Below are positions 10,413-20,990 of a stretch of 64,000 nt of DNA, piece after piece. Source of the DNA: Pseudomonadota bacterium (GTDB lineage: Bacteria > Pseudomonadota > Gammaproteobacteria > Burkholderiales > UBA11063); the NCBI GenBank assembly GCA_021298175.1, contig JAJTDW010000008.1, forward strand, positions 1 through 64,000, in the 5' to 3' direction. The notes beneath the pieces are model-generated. The model was not told the origin of the DNA, searched no databases, and saw only the letters and a list, made by a program, of their open reading frames with translations. Each line of letters begins with the position of its first letter. Positions within the stretch are counted from its first letter, which is position 1. The position numbers and the translations under genes are program-made.

Positions 10413-10507
10413 TGAAGAAAAACATAATTTTTTTATCAGTATGGCAGAGGCTTATGTTGGCTCTGCCATTAGTTATTATAGTATGGATATTATATCTGTA
10501 CTCGTAG
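10412..10507 (+). CDS. 31-aa single-TM microprotein, translationally coupled to the protease
   Basis: TGATG stop/start overlap at 10410-10414; translation MKKNIIFLSVWQRLMLALPLVIIVWILYLYS*. Confidence 0.5.
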   Translation: MKKNIIFLSVWQRLMLALPLVIIVWILYLYS

Positions 10508-10531
10508 GTTTAAAGAAAGAAGATAACATAA

Positions 10532-11809
10532 ATGTTAGATATTAATTTGTTGCGAGGTGATATTGCGGCAATTACTAAGAAATTAGAAACAAAAGGTTAT
10601 AAACTTGATATTGATAAGTTTAATAATTTAGAAAATGAGCGTAAGTTTTTACAAATAAAAACAGAAGAGTTGCAAGCTAAGCGCAATAGTATATCCAAAC
10701 AAGTTGGTATATTAAAGTCAAAAGGTGAGGATCCGCAGTCTATATTATCTCAGGTATCAAATTTAGGCGAGGAATTAAAAGCTGCAGAATTTTCTTTTAC
10801 ACAGTTGCAAAAAAATATAGATGATTTATTATCAGGTATGCCAAATTTATTGGATGATTCAGTGCCACTAGGATTAAATGAAACTGAGAATAAGGAAGTT
10901 CGTAAGGTTGGTGTTCCTAGAAGTTTTGATTTTGATATAAAAGATCATGTGGATTTAGGGCATAATTTAAATAAACAAGTTGATTTTGAGTTAGCTAGTA
11001 AATTATCTGGAAGTCGCTTTTATGTATTGAAAGATAAGATCGCTAAACTACATAGAGCATTAACTCAATTTATGTTAGATATGCATACTGAGTCACATGG
11101 TTATACTGAGATGTATGTGCCGTATTTAGTAAATTCTAAAACTGCATTTGGTACCGGACAGTTGCCTAAATTTGAAGAGGATTTTTTTAAAATTTCGCAG
11201 GCAAATGAGGATTTATATTTAATTTCTACTGCAGAAATATCTTTAACTAATTTTGTGGCAGATAGTATTTTAAAAGAAGATGAATTACCTATAAAAATGG
11301 TGGCACATACTCCATGTTTTAGAAGTGAAGCGGGTAGCTATGGGCGGGATACTCGTGGTATGATTAGAGTACATCAATTTGATAAAGTTGAATTAGTGCA
11401 AATAGTAAAAGCTGAAGATTCTTTTTCTGCTCTTGAGGAGCTTACCAACCATGCGGAAAACATACTAAAAAAACTTAAGCTTCCGTATCGTGTAATGCTA
11501 TTATGTAGTGGTGATACTGGATTTGCATCAGCAAAAACATATGATTTAGAGGTATGGATTCCATCACAAAGTACTTACCGAGAAATTTCCTCTTGTTCTT
11601 GCATGAGTGATTTTCAGGGTAGGAGGATGAAAGCTAGAGTTAAAAACTCCTCTACTGGAAAAAATGATTTTGTCCATACTTTAAATGGTTCAGGTTTGGC
11701 TGTTGGACGCACTTTAGTTGCTATTTTAGAAAACTACCAAAATGCAGATGGCAGCATAACGGTTCCAGAGGCTTTGCGTAGTTATATGAACTGTGATACT
11801 ATTACTTAG
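10532..11809 (+). CDS. serS: seryl-tRNA synthetase
   Basis: [10 protein letters not shown]; class II aaRS motifs [67 protein letters not shown]. Confidence 0.97.
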   Translation: MLDINLLRGDIAAITKKLETKGYKLDIDKFNNLENERKFLQIKTEELQAKRNSISKQVGILKSKGEDPQSILSQVSNLGEELKAAEFSFTQLQKNIDDLLSGMPNLLDDSVPLGLNETENKEVRKVGVPRSFDFDIKDHVDLGHNLNKQVDFELASKLSGSRFYVLKDKIAKLHRALTQFMLDMHTESHGYTEMYVPYLVNSKTAFGTGQLPKFEEDFFKISQANEDLYLISTAEISLTNFVADSILKEDELPIKMVAHTPCFRSEAGSYGRDTRGMIRVHQFDKVELVQIVKAEDSFSALEELTNHAENILKKLKLPYRVMLLCSGDTGFASAKTYDLEVWIPSQSTYREISSCSCMSDFQGRRMKARVKNSSTGKNDFVHTLNGSGLAVGRTLVAILENYQNADGSITVPEALRSYMNCDTIT

Positions 11810-11821
11810 GATTTAATATAA

Positions 11822-12739
11822 ATGACAAGTGTAGCTTTATTTATCCCAACTTTAAATGCAGTTAATGCTTGTGGGGATAGGTATACAAAAAATTTACATA
11901 CTATAAAGCAAGCTAATTTAGACCAAGTTCTAATTATTGATTCTTCTTCGGTTGATAGTACAGTTGATATGGCTAGAGGGTTTGGCTTTGATTCTGTGGT
12001 AATTGCTAAGAAAGACTTTGATCATAGTGGTACACGACAATTAGCGTTAAAAATGTTATCTCATCACGACATAGTTATTTACTTAACTCAAGATGCGTTA
12101 TTAAAGGATGTAAATTCTTTAATAAGTTTAATTCGTCCACTTCAGGATAACTCTAATATTGCTGGAGTCTATGGACGTCAGTTTCCTCATGATAATGCAG
12201 ATATATTTGCCAAACACTTAAGAGAATTTAATTATAGTAGTGAGAGTTATATTAGAAACTATAATAATAGATTTATTTGGGGGATGAAATGCGTTTTTGC
12301 TTCTGATTCTTTTGCTGCTTATCGTGTAGATTCGCTTTTAAAGGTTGGGGGGTTTCCTGATAGTTTAATTTTGGGGGAAGATGTATATATTTTTGCTAGA
12401 CTATTACAAAATAAATATAGTGTGGCATATGCAGCAGAAGCAGTTTGTTATCATTCGCATAATTATAGTATTAAGGATGATTTTAATCGTTATTTTGATA
12501 TTGGGGTATTTCATCGTGCCGAAAATTGGATTTTACAAGATTTTGGCTATCCTAGTAAACAAGGAGTTAAATATGTTATTTCTGAACTTAGCTATATAAA
12601 ATATCGTTTTTGGTTATGGCCCAAATCAATAGCTAAGCTAGCAGTAAAATATATCGGTTATAAATTAGGTTATAACTATGATCTAATTGGTGCTGGGTTA
12701 TGTAGATGTTTTAGTATGAATAAATCATTTTGGTGGTAA
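11822..12739 (+). CDS. family 2 glycosyltransferase (rhamnosyltransferase-like)
   Basis: VALFIPTLNAVN, VLIIDSSSVDSTVDMARGFG, GVYGRQFPHDNADIFAKHLREFNY, GEDVYIFARLL. Confidence 0.85.
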   Translation: MTSVALFIPTLNAVNACGDRYTKNLHTIKQANLDQVLIIDSSSVDSTVDMARGFGFDSVVIAKKDFDHSGTRQLALKMLSHHDIVIYLTQDALLKDVNSLISLIRPLQDNSNIAGVYGRQFPHDNADIFAKHLREFNYSSESYIRNYNNRFIWGMKCVFASDSFAAYRVDSLLKVGGFPDSLILGEDVYIFARLLQNKYSVAYAAEAVCYHSHNYSIKDDFNRYFDIGVFHRAENWILQDFGYPSKQGVKYVISELSYIKYRFWLWPKSIAKLAVKYIGYKLGYNYDLIGAGLCRCFSMNKSFWW

Positions 12740-12752
12740 ATAACCCAAACTC

Positions 12753-13925
12753 TTACACACTCTTATCGTTAGATTTAATTATGCGGTTTGAACCGCTAAC
12801 CATTTTAAATTCAAAAAGCCTACATTCTAATGGTCCATTAAAGATTGGAGTTTTGCGGGAGGTATTTAAGCGCATTAATTTTGGCATGCGTAAATCAGCA
12901 GTCAAGAAAAAGCAATCCCAGCCAGAATAGTTGTTTTTTAGATGGGTGGCAATTTTAGGGTAAAGACTAGCCAAATCATCCTGTTCTTCTAAACGTATCC
13001 CGTATGGTGGGTTTGTAATTAGAATCCCAGTTGCTTCTGGTGCATTTACATCTAAAAAATCCATATTATGAAATTGTATTAGATTTTCAATGCCATCAAT
13101 TTTTAGGTATTTTAGGTTGTCTTTTAGTATTTGGATAGCATTTCTATCTATATCATTAGCATAAATCTTAAGTGCTACATTAAGATTAATTGCATTTTTG
13201 GCTTCTAATTTTAAGCTTTCCCATTTTGTTAAATCAAACATCTGTAATTTTTCAAAACCAAAACTACGGTTAAGACCAGGGGCAATATTTAATCCTTTGC
13301 TTATAGCTTCAATTAGAATAGTACCACTACCACACATGGGGTCAAATAATGCTATTTCAGGAGTCCAATTACTAAGAGCAATAAGCCCTGCAGCTAAGTT
13401 TTCTTTCAATGGAGCTTCTAGTTTATTCTGGCGATATCCACGTTTAAATAAGGCTTCTCCGGAAGTATCTACATAAATAGTAATAGTATCATTGGTCAGA
13501 AAATTATAAATTTTAATATCTGGATTAAATTTATCTACATCGGGACGAAAATTTACTTTATCTACAAAGCTATCACATATAGCATCTTTAACTTTTAAAG
13601 TGACAAAGTCTAAACTTTTTAATGGAGAATGAATCGCATTAGTTGCTACTTTTATACTGTGCTTATGACTAAACCATTCTTCCCATTTAATTTTGTGGGC
13701 AATTTTATAAATATCATCACAGTCTCGATAACTACCAAAGCCAACTTGTAGCATTACACGGCTTGCAAATCTGCTTAGTAGATTGATTTTCATGATAGTT
13801 AATTCATCAGCTTCAAATTGCGCCCCAGCAGTTGTTTCTAAAATTTCTGTGGCACCAAGTTGTTTGATTTCTTCAATTAATAATTTTTCTAGTCCTTTAT
13901 TGGTACTAGCAAAGCAATAAGACAC
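12753..13925 (-). CDS. THUMP-domain class I SAM-dependent RNA methyltransferase (RlmL N-terminal/YpsC-like)
   Basis: FASTNKGLEKLLIEEIKQLGA, LFDPMCGSGTILIEA, ITNPPYGIRLEE. Confidence 0.9.
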   Translation of the reverse strand: MSYCFASTNKGLEKLLIEEIKQLGATEILETTAGAQFEADELTIMKINLLSRFASRVMLQVGFGSYRDCDDIYKIAHKIKWEEWFSHKHSIKVATNAIHSPLKSLDFVTLKVKDAICDSFVDKVNFRPDVDKFNPDIKIYNFLTNDTITIYVDTSGEALFKRGYRQNKLEAPLKENLAAGLIALSNWTPEIALFDPMCGSGTILIEAISKGLNIAPGLNRSFGFEKLQMFDLTKWESLKLEAKNAINLNVALKIYANDIDRNAIQILKDNLKYLKIDGIENLIQFHNMDFLDVNAPEATGILITNPPYGIRLEEQDDLASLYPKIATHLKNNYSGWDCFFLTADLRMPKLMRLNTSRKTPIFNGPLECRLFEFKMVSGSNRIIKSNDKSV

Positions 13926-13954
13926 GTATTGTCCTTAAAAAAGATATGTATACT

Positions 13955-15160
13955 CTAAATATTTGAAAGTGCTTGTTCTATACGATCTAGTCCTGATTTT
14001 AGCTCTTCCATGCTCGTAGCAAAAGAAATACGCATAAAATTTTCTAAACCAAACGCACTACCCGGAACTCCAGCAACTAAATAATTTTCTAATAGAAAAT
14101 TAGTAAAAGCCAGATCTGTTTTTTCAGTGATTTTTTTTGAATTATATAGTTTATCTATAGCTACAGAACAATCAAAAAAAACATAAAAAGCCCCCTGAGC
14201 TTTTAAACAATGTAAGCCAGGTATATTGTTTATACGCTTTACAGCGTATTCATGGCGATATATAAATTCTTTTAGCATCGGTTCAACACATGCAATTCCG
14301 CCATTTAATGCAGCAACAGCTGCACTTTGTGAGATAGAGCAGGGGTTAGAGGTTGATTGTGATTGTATCGTTTCCATAGCTTTAATCAACGGTTTATTAT
14401 TACATGCGGTATATCCAATTCGCCATCCAGTCATTGAGTAAGCTTTAGATACACCATTAATTACAATTATTCTATCTTGTAATTCAGGCATAATATTAGC
14501 AAGGTTTTTAAATTGCTGCTTTTCAAAAATTAAATGTTCATATAAATCATCTGAAATTATAAAAGTATCAGGATAGTTTTTTAGAACTTTAGCAATTGCT
14601 AGTAGTTCACTTTCAGTATATAACATTCCAGTTGGGTTACTTGGACTATTAATAAATATTGCTCGCGTTTTATTAGTAATTGCTTGGCTTAATTTTTCTG
14701 CGCTTAATTTAAAATCATCTTCTATACCACATGGGATGCAAATAGGCTTCCCGCCAGCGAGTAAAACCATATCTGGATATGATACCCAATAAGGAGCAGG
14801 AATGATTACTTCGTCATCAGGATTAATTATAGCTTGCAAAGCATTATATATGCTATGCTTACCGCCATTGGAAGCAATTACTTCATCAAGAGAATAGTTT
14901 AAATTATTTTCTCGCTTAAATTTATCAACAATAGCTTGCTTTAATTCATTAGTTCCTGAAGATGGGGTATACTTTGTCTTGCCATTTTTAATCGCTTCAA
15001 TAGCGGCATTCTTAATATGCTCTGGAGTATCAAAATCAGGTTCTCCAGCAGCCAAAACTATAATATTTTGCCCATTTTTTTTCATCAAGGCAGCTTTATT
15101 GATAATTGCAAAAGTCGGAGATTCTTTTATAAGAGAAACTCTTTTAGACAATTTACTCAT
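13955..15160 (-). CDS. aspC: pyridoxal-phosphate aminotransferase class I (aspartate aminotransferase)
   Basis: AAGEPDFDTPEHIKNAA, SPSNPTGMLYTESEL, NGVSKAYSMTGWRIGY PLP lysine motif. Confidence 0.92.
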   Translation of the reverse strand: MSKLSKRVSLIKESPTFAIINKAALMKKNGQNIIVLAAGEPDFDTPEHIKNAAIEAIKNGKTKYTPSSGTNELKQAIVDKFKRENNLNYSLDEVIASNGGKHSIYNALQAIINPDDEVIIPAPYWVSYPDMVLLAGGKPICIPCGIEDDFKLSAEKLSQAITNKTRAIFINSPSNPTGMLYTESELLAIAKVLKNYPDTFIISDDLYEHLIFEKQQFKNLANIMPELQDRIIVINGVSKAYSMTGWRIGYTACNNKPLIKAMETIQSQSTSNPCSISQSAAVAALNGGIACVEPMLKEFIYRHEYAVKRINNIPGLHCLKAQGAFYVFFDCSVAIDKLYNSKKITEKTDLAFTNFLLENYLVAGVPGSAFGLENFMRISFATSMEELKSGLDRIEQALSNI

Positions 15161-15194
15161 GGATGTATCGACCTCTAAAAATATCTTAATGTAT

Positions 15195-16538
15195 TTATCT
15201 GGCTTTATCTAGTCTCTTATGTTCTGGAATAGCTTTTTTCTTACGGGTTTTCTTGGGCTTACTTGATTGAAAAACTTTTTTAAGATTGTCTATTAATGTG
15301 AGTTTTTCCTCAGGATCAGTTGATTCAACAAGAGAGTTCCACCATTCATTTAGTTTAGAATCTACTTCACCAAACTCATTTCTTAAGTTATATAAATGTA
15401 AGCTTTGACGGAACCTACTATTGCCTAAAGTCCGATCTATTTTTCTTAATGTAGGGTTTTCAAACTCATATTGTAATAACCATACATCAGTCATTGCACT
15501 GTAGGCGTTTTTAGTAATTCCTATTTCGTTGGCATATCCTCTATTTTGAAATATAGCTTCCATTAATGCTTGATGTGGTGACTCACCACTTGGTAGCAAC
15601 TTTTGATAACTATTATTAACCATGTTCCACATTAAACTAGCCAGTATAAATATCGTTGAAACTGCATTTTCTGTTTGTAATCGCTCATCGGTTTTTTCTA
15701 ATACTCTGAGTGATAGTGCATCTGGGTTATCACACAAAAAGAGTCTGTCAAACAACATAAAAACTTCTTTAGGTAAATCAAAATCTTTGATTTGCTGGAT
15801 ACATTTAGATGAGCTGCCAGAAAGAAGAATTTTTAACATCTCTTCATACATTCTGCTACGATGTTCATGTACTAGTAATGGCTTAAATTCTTCCATATAA
15901 TTCGCAGTGCTTGCTTCAATATCAAGACCAAGTTTTACAGATAATCTGATTGCACGTAAAATTCTTACGGGATCTTCAATATAACGTTTTTCTGGGTCAC
16001 CAATTAAACGTATCATTTTTTTCTTTAAATCTTTAATTCCATCATGATAATCAATTACAACTTCTTTTATTGGGTCGTAATACAGAGCATTAATAGTAAA
16101 GTCGCGGCGTGTAGCATCATCTTTTTGTGTGCCATAGTTATTATCAACCATGATTTTGCCGTATTCGTTTAAAGAGTGCTGGTTGATTTTTAAACTGCGA
16201 TAAGTGGAAATTTCAATAATATGTTTTTCCATTGCTGGGCGATTATTAATTATTCTGCTAAAATTGAGATTATCAAAAACAACATGAACTATTTTGAATC
16301 GTCTTCCAATTATTATGGAATTACGTTTAAAGATTTTTTTTACCATTTCTGGTGTAGCATTTGTTACAATATCAAAATCCTTAGGCTTTTTACTAAGGAG
16401 TAAGTCGCGTGTTCCGCCACCAACTATATAGCCATCAAAACCTTGCTGTTGTAATTTGCGAATTACATTCATAGCATCTGGATTTACCATTTGATTACTT
16501 ATGCCAAGATCAATTGCGGATAAAACTTTTTTAGTCAT
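15195..16538 (-). CDS. pcnB: poly(A) polymerase
   Basis: YIVGGGTRDLLLSKKPKDFDIVTNATPE, RRDFTINALYYDP, RYIEDPVRILRAIRLSVKLG; basic C-terminal tail. Confidence 0.95.
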   Translation of the reverse strand: MTKKVLSAIDLGISNQMVNPDAMNVIRKLQQQGFDGYIVGGGTRDLLLSKKPKDFDIVTNATPEMVKKIFKRNSIIIGRRFKIVHVVFDNLNFSRIINNRPAMEKHIIEISTYRSLKINQHSLNEYGKIMVDNNYGTQKDDATRRDFTINALYYDPIKEVVIDYHDGIKDLKKKMIRLIGDPEKRYIEDPVRILRAIRLSVKLGLDIEASTANYMEEFKPLLVHEHRSRMYEEMLKILLSGSSSKCIQQIKDFDLPKEVFMLFDRLFLCDNPDALSLRVLEKTDERLQTENAVSTIFILASLMWNMVNNSYQKLLPSGESPHQALMEAIFQNRGYANEIGITKNAYSAMTDVWLLQYEFENPTLRKIDRTLGNSRFRQSLHLYNLRNEFGEVDSKLNEWWNSLVESTDPEEKLTLIDNLKKVFQSSKPKKTRKKKAIPEHKRLDKAR

Positions 16539-17692
16539 TAAAATATCTTAGTTAAAATAGTGTAATATATATTTGCTAAATTAAATAAATCATGTTTAGG
16601 AATACATTCTGAAATCTGATGTATGTATTTATTATTTAAACCAAGTTCAAGGATTTCATTACATACATTTATCAAAAATCTTCCATCTGAGGTACCACCA
16701 TCAGTTTTAAACTCTGGTGATATTTCCATGATTTTATTAATTGCCTCAATGCTTATTGTGCTTAAAAGACCTTTTTTTGTAATAAAAGGTTTGGCTGAAT
16801 TAAACCATGATATTTGGTATTTTAGCTTATATTGGTCTAAAATAGCAACAATCTTGTCTTGTAATTCATTGGCTGTATAAATATTGTTATACCTAAAGTT
16901 AAATCTGGCATTCAAATTGCCAGGAGTAACATTGTCAACTCCTATTCCAGAATTTAAGTTAGTAAACTGGAGTGTTGATGGAGGAAAAAACTCATTTCCA
17001 GAATCCCAATTTACGCTAGTTAGTTCGTTTATGACTGGAGCAAACTTATGTATTGGGTTAATGCATAAATGTGGATAGGCTATATGACCTTGTTGTCCAA
17101 TTATTTCTAAATGCCCAGTCAAAGATCCTCTGCGTCCTATTTTAATAGTGTCCCCCAGTGTATTTACACTTGTTGGTTCACCTAAAATACAGTATTGGAT
17201 TTGAATATTATTTTGTTGTAAATATTCTACCATTATTCTAGTACCATCAGTCGCAGGTCCTTCTTCATCGGATGTAAGGAGTATGGCAATGCAGTAATGT
17301 TGTGGCTGATAGTGTTGTAAAAAATTTTCACAAGCAATTATAAAACTGCTAACTGCACCCTTCATGTCCGCAATTCCCCGACCATATAATTTATCAGATT
17401 TTTCTTCTAATATAAATGGATCAGTATCCCATTGGCTAATTTCACCTGGAGGGACAACATCTATGTGTCCAGCAAAAGCAAAAATAGGCTTATTAATATC
17501 ACCGTATATTGCAATTAAGTTACTTGTTTCATTTTTATCTAAGCGTATTGCACGAAACCCAATATTTGAAAGATATTCTTCTATAAAGTCCATACATCCA
17601 GCTTGGCATGGAGTTATAGATTTAAAGCTAATTAATTTTTTAGTAAGGTTTATAAGCTTTTCTTGTTCAATATCATTTAACATAAGTATCAT
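16538..17692 (-). CDS. dapE: succinyl-diaminopimelate desuccinylase
   Basis: FAGHIDVVPPGEISQWDTDPF, YGRGIADMKGAVSSFI, LTSDEEGPATDGT, FKTDGGTSDGRF. Confidence 0.94.
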   Translation of the reverse strand: MILMLNDIEQEKLINLTKKLISFKSITPCQAGCMDFIEEYLSNIGFRAIRLDKNETSNLIAIYGDINKPIFAFAGHIDVVPPGEISQWDTDPFILEEKSDKLYGRGIADMKGAVSSFIIACENFLQHYQPQHYCIAILLTSDEEGPATDGTRIMVEYLQQNNIQIQYCILGEPTSVNTLGDTIKIGRRGSLTGHLEIIGQQGHIAYPHLCINPIHKFAPVINELTSVNWDSGNEFFPPSTLQFTNLNSGIGVDNVTPGNLNARFNFRYNNIYTANELQDKIVAILDQYKLKYQISWFNSAKPFITKKGLLSTISIEAINKIMEISPEFKTDGGTSDGRFLINVCNEILELGLNNKYIHQISECIPKHDLFNLANIYYTILTKIF

Positions 17693-17814
17693 TTATCAAA
17701 AAATTGTTAAGGTAATTTATTATCCATGCGTTATTCTAGCATATTTAGGTGTTTCTCAATAATTTTTAAATATAAATTACCTTGATTAAACCAATATGTT
17801 TTATAATATCTAGC

Positions 17815-17857
17815 TATACCGACTACATTTTATACTATTAATTCTATAGTTGGTATA
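17815..17857. repeat. intergenic inverted repeat tataccgacta/tagttggtata
   Basis: 11-bp arms with one mismatch (17815-17825, 17847-17857), upstream of the nucleotide-sugar dehydrogenase. Confidence 0.5.
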
Positions 17858-17896
17858 AAATTATATATTGAAGAGTTTTAGAGGTGTAATTAAATT

Positions 17897-19180
17897 ATGA
17901 GTAATAGAATGGTTTCTATTGTTGGGTTAGGATATGTTGGGTTACCAGTAGCTGTTGCTTTTGGTAAACAAAAACAATGCATTGGGTTTGATATAAATCT
18001 AGATAGAATTCAAGAATTAAAATCAGGGATGGATAGAACCAATGAAGTTTTACCTGAAGATTTAATTAGTGCAGATATTATATTTACTAGCTCTATTTCA
18101 GAATTACAAAAAGCAGATTTTCATATAGTTGCTGTTCCAACTCCAGTTGATGATGCTCATAGACCAGATTTGACCCCACTTGAAAAAGCCTCACATACAG
18201 TAGCACAAGCACTAAAAAAAGGCGATATTGTAGTATATGAGTCAACTGTATATCCAGGAGTTACTGAAGAGGTATGTGTTCCAATCTTAGAAAGTATTTC
18301 TGGCTTAAAATATGGCATAGATTTTAAAGTAGGTTATTCTCCTGAACGGATTAATCCAGGAGACAAAGAGCGTACGTTTACAAAAATTAAAAAAATTGTT
18401 TCAGGATGTGATGCTCATTCACTAGAAATTATTGCAAAAGTGTATGCAACAGTTATTACTGCTGGGGTATATAAAGCTAGTAGTATTAAGGTGGCAGAAG
18501 CAGCAAAAGTTATTGAGAATACCCAACGGGATTTGAATATTTCATTAATGAACGAGTTGGCTGTTATTTTTGAGAGAATGAATATTGATACTCTAGAAGT
18601 TCTAGAGGCTGCTGGAACCAAGTGGAATTTTCTTCCTTTTAGACCAGGTCTTGTTGGGGGGCATTGTATTGGCGTAGACCCCTACTACCTTACCTATAAG
18701 GCAGAGATTTTGGGGTATATCCCCCAAGTAATCTTATCTGGAAGAAGAATTAATGACAATATGGGTAGATATGTTGCTAGGCGTTCTGTTAAACAATTAA
18801 TTAAAACTGGTCACGCAATGAATGAAGCAAATGCTATAGTTTTAGGTTTTACTTTTAAGGAAGATTGCCCAGATACTCGGAACTCTAAAGTAATTGATAT
18901 TGTCAATGAATTACGTGATTATAATGTTAATGTTAGCATTTGTGACCCGGTTGCAGATAAAGATGAAGCATATCGCGAGTATGGTATTAGTTTAGTTGAT
19001 TGGGATAGTTTACCAAAATCTAACTTATTAATTGTTGCTGTTTCCCATTCATGTTTTAAGCAAATTGATTTAGATAAATTATTAAGTAATTTGCATCCTA
19101 ATGCAGTAATTTTTGATGTTAAATCAATTTTACCTAAAGATGAGATACTTCGTCGTGGTTATACTTTATGTCGACTATAA
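17897..19180 (+). CDS. nucleotide sugar (UDP-N-acetylhexosamine) dehydrogenase, TviB/WbpA-like
   Basis: VGLGYVGLPVAVAFG, ESTVYPGVTEEVC, PERINPGDKERTF, PGLVGGHCIGVDPYYLTYKAE, GFTFKEDCPDTRNSKV. Confidence 0.93.
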   Translation: MSNRMVSIVGLGYVGLPVAVAFGKQKQCIGFDINLDRIQELKSGMDRTNEVLPEDLISADIIFTSSISELQKADFHIVAVPTPVDDAHRPDLTPLEKASHTVAQALKKGDIVVYESTVYPGVTEEVCVPILESISGLKYGIDFKVGYSPERINPGDKERTFTKIKKIVSGCDAHSLEIIAKVYATVITAGVYKASSIKVAEAAKVIENTQRDLNISLMNELAVIFERMNIDTLEVLEAAGTKWNFLPFRPGLVGGHCIGVDPYYLTYKAEILGYIPQVILSGRRINDNMGRYVARRSVKQLIKTGHAMNEANAIVLGFTFKEDCPDTRNSKVIDIVNELRDYNVNVSICDPVADKDEAYREYGISLVDWDSLPKSNLLIVAVSHSCFKQIDLDKLLSNLHPNAVIFDVKSILPKDEILRRGYTLCRL

Positions 19181-19192
19181 AACTTTGTTGTC

Positions 19193-19227
19193 ATTGCACA
19201 CCATGCTGTTTAAGCATGGTGTGCAAT
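19193..19227. terminator. strong hairpin terminator-like structure
   Basis: Perfect 15-bp stem attgcacaccatgct-gttta-agcatggtgtgcaat 13 nt after the dehydrogenase stop; followed by T-rich ttatatt. Confidence 0.75.
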
Positions 19228-19260
19228 TTATATTTAGCGTAAGAATATCAAAGGTTCCAT

Positions 19261-20922
19261 ATGAAAGAGTATAAAGCTTTTCAACTGTTACAGCAGCATT
19301 ATTTAGATACACATAAAACAACATTAGTTGAATTATTTCATCAAAACCCGGAAAGAGGTACACAATTTAGCTTGCAGCACAAGGAGCTGTTTTTTGATTT
19401 CTCTAAAAATAAGATTACGGATAAGACTCTAGAGCTTTTAATTGATTTAGCTTCGCAATCAAATTTGTTAGATAATATTGAGGCTATGTTTAGTGGGCAA
19501 AAAATTAATAATACCGAGAGTAAAGCGGTATTACATACTGCGCTTCGTTCTTATGAGCAAAAAATTATGCTAGATGGGCATAATGTTTGTGATGATATTC
19601 AATATGTTTTAAACAAAATGAAAGCTTTTAGTGAACGTTTGCATAATGGTGAGCATAAAGGTTATAGCGGTAAACACATTGCTGATATTGTGAATATTGG
19701 AATTGGTGGGTCAGACTTGGGTCCTGTTTTAGCTTGTACAGCTTTAAAACCCTATTGTAATAGCGGTTTAAAAGTACATTTTATTTCAAGTATTGATGGT
19801 TATCAAATAAAAGATACTTTGTCTGGATTAAATCCTGAAACAACGTTATTTATTATTGCTTCTAAAACTTTTACTACACAAGAGACCATAACTAATGCTA
19901 ATACTGCACGCAAATGGTTTTTAGATTATGCTAAAGATACCAGATATATTAAACATCATTTTGTTGCAGTATCCACAAATGCAGATGCTGTTGCTGCTTT
20001 TGGGATTGATCCCAATAATATGTTTGAGTTTTGGGATTTTGTGGGTGGCAGATACAGCATGTTTTCAGCAATTGGATTATCAATAATTTTATATATTGGG
20101 TTTGACAATTTCAAACAAATGCTTGATGGTGCTAATGAAATGGATAAACATTATCGTGATACTACTAATCTAAGACAAAATATTCCCGTGGTTTTAGCTT
20201 TAATTGGCATTTGGTATAATAATTTTTATGGATATACTACAAATATTATTTCACCATATAATACTCGCTTAACTAAATTTCCATCATATGTACAGCAATT
20301 AGAAATGGAAAGCAATGGAAAATCGGTAGATAAAGATGGAAAATCTCTTGAGTATAAAACTTGCCCAGTAATTTGGGGTGATAGTGCTATAAATGGACAA
20401 CATGCTTACTATCAGTTACTCCACCAAGGCACATCTATAAATCCCATGGATATCATAGTTTCTTTGTCGGATAAATTTAGTAACAAAGAGCATAATGATA
20501 TTTTAATTGCTAATGCGATAGCTCAAGCAGAAGCATTTATGTGTGGTAGAAGTGTAACAGCAGCAAAAAAAGAACTGCTTAATTTAGGTTGTAATGAGGC
20601 CAATTCTGGCTTTTTAAGTAAACATAAATCTTTTACGGGCAACCGTCCATCAAATATGTTAATGCTGCCTGAAATTTCTCCGTATTATTTAGGAATGCTT
20701 ATTGCTCTTTATGAGCATAAAACTTTCACCCAAGGTGTAATCTGGGGGGTTAACTCTTTTGATCAAATGGGGGTAGAGTTAGGTAAACAATTAGCCAAAA
20801 ATATTTATAATGACATTACAAGTAATGACATCAATAATGATGACATCACTGGTGATGAATTATTAAAACATGATAGCTCAACTAATAATTTAATTAAGCG
20901 TTATTTAAAAAGAAATACATAA
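19261..20922 (+). CDS. pgi: glucose-6-phosphate isomerase
   Basis: NIGIGGSDLGPVLACTAL, GGRYSMFSAIGLS, QQLEMESNGKSVD, GVIWGVNSFDQMGVELGKQLA. Confidence 0.97.
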   Translation: MKEYKAFQLLQQHYLDTHKTTLVELFHQNPERGTQFSLQHKELFFDFSKNKITDKTLELLIDLASQSNLLDNIEAMFSGQKINNTESKAVLHTALRSYEQKIMLDGHNVCDDIQYVLNKMKAFSERLHNGEHKGYSGKHIADIVNIGIGGSDLGPVLACTALKPYCNSGLKVHFISSIDGYQIKDTLSGLNPETTLFIIASKTFTTQETITNANTARKWFLDYAKDTRYIKHHFVAVSTNADAVAAFGIDPNNMFEFWDFVGGRYSMFSAIGLSIILYIGFDNFKQMLDGANEMDKHYRDTTNLRQNIPVVLALIGIWYNNFYGYTTNIISPYNTRLTKFPSYVQQLEMESNGKSVDKDGKSLEYKTCPVIWGDSAINGQHAYYQLLHQGTSINPMDIIVSLSDKFSNKEHNDILIANAIAQAEAFMCGRSVTAAKKELLNLGCNEANSGFLSKHKSFTGNRPSNMLMLPEISPYYLGMLIALYEHKTFTQGVIWGVNSFDQMGVELGKQLAKNIYNDITSNDINNDDITGDELLKHDSSTNNLIKRYLKRNT

Positions 20923-20990
20923 GATCCTAAACAGGTTCTAAACCCAAAAATGAAACAAAATTTATTTATTTAATTAGAGGTGCATTACAT

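Noticed and set aside
12730-12930. 66-aa ORF on the + strand at the 3' end of the THUMP methyltransferase
   Set aside because: Antisense overlap with a well-supported CDS; no independent evidence
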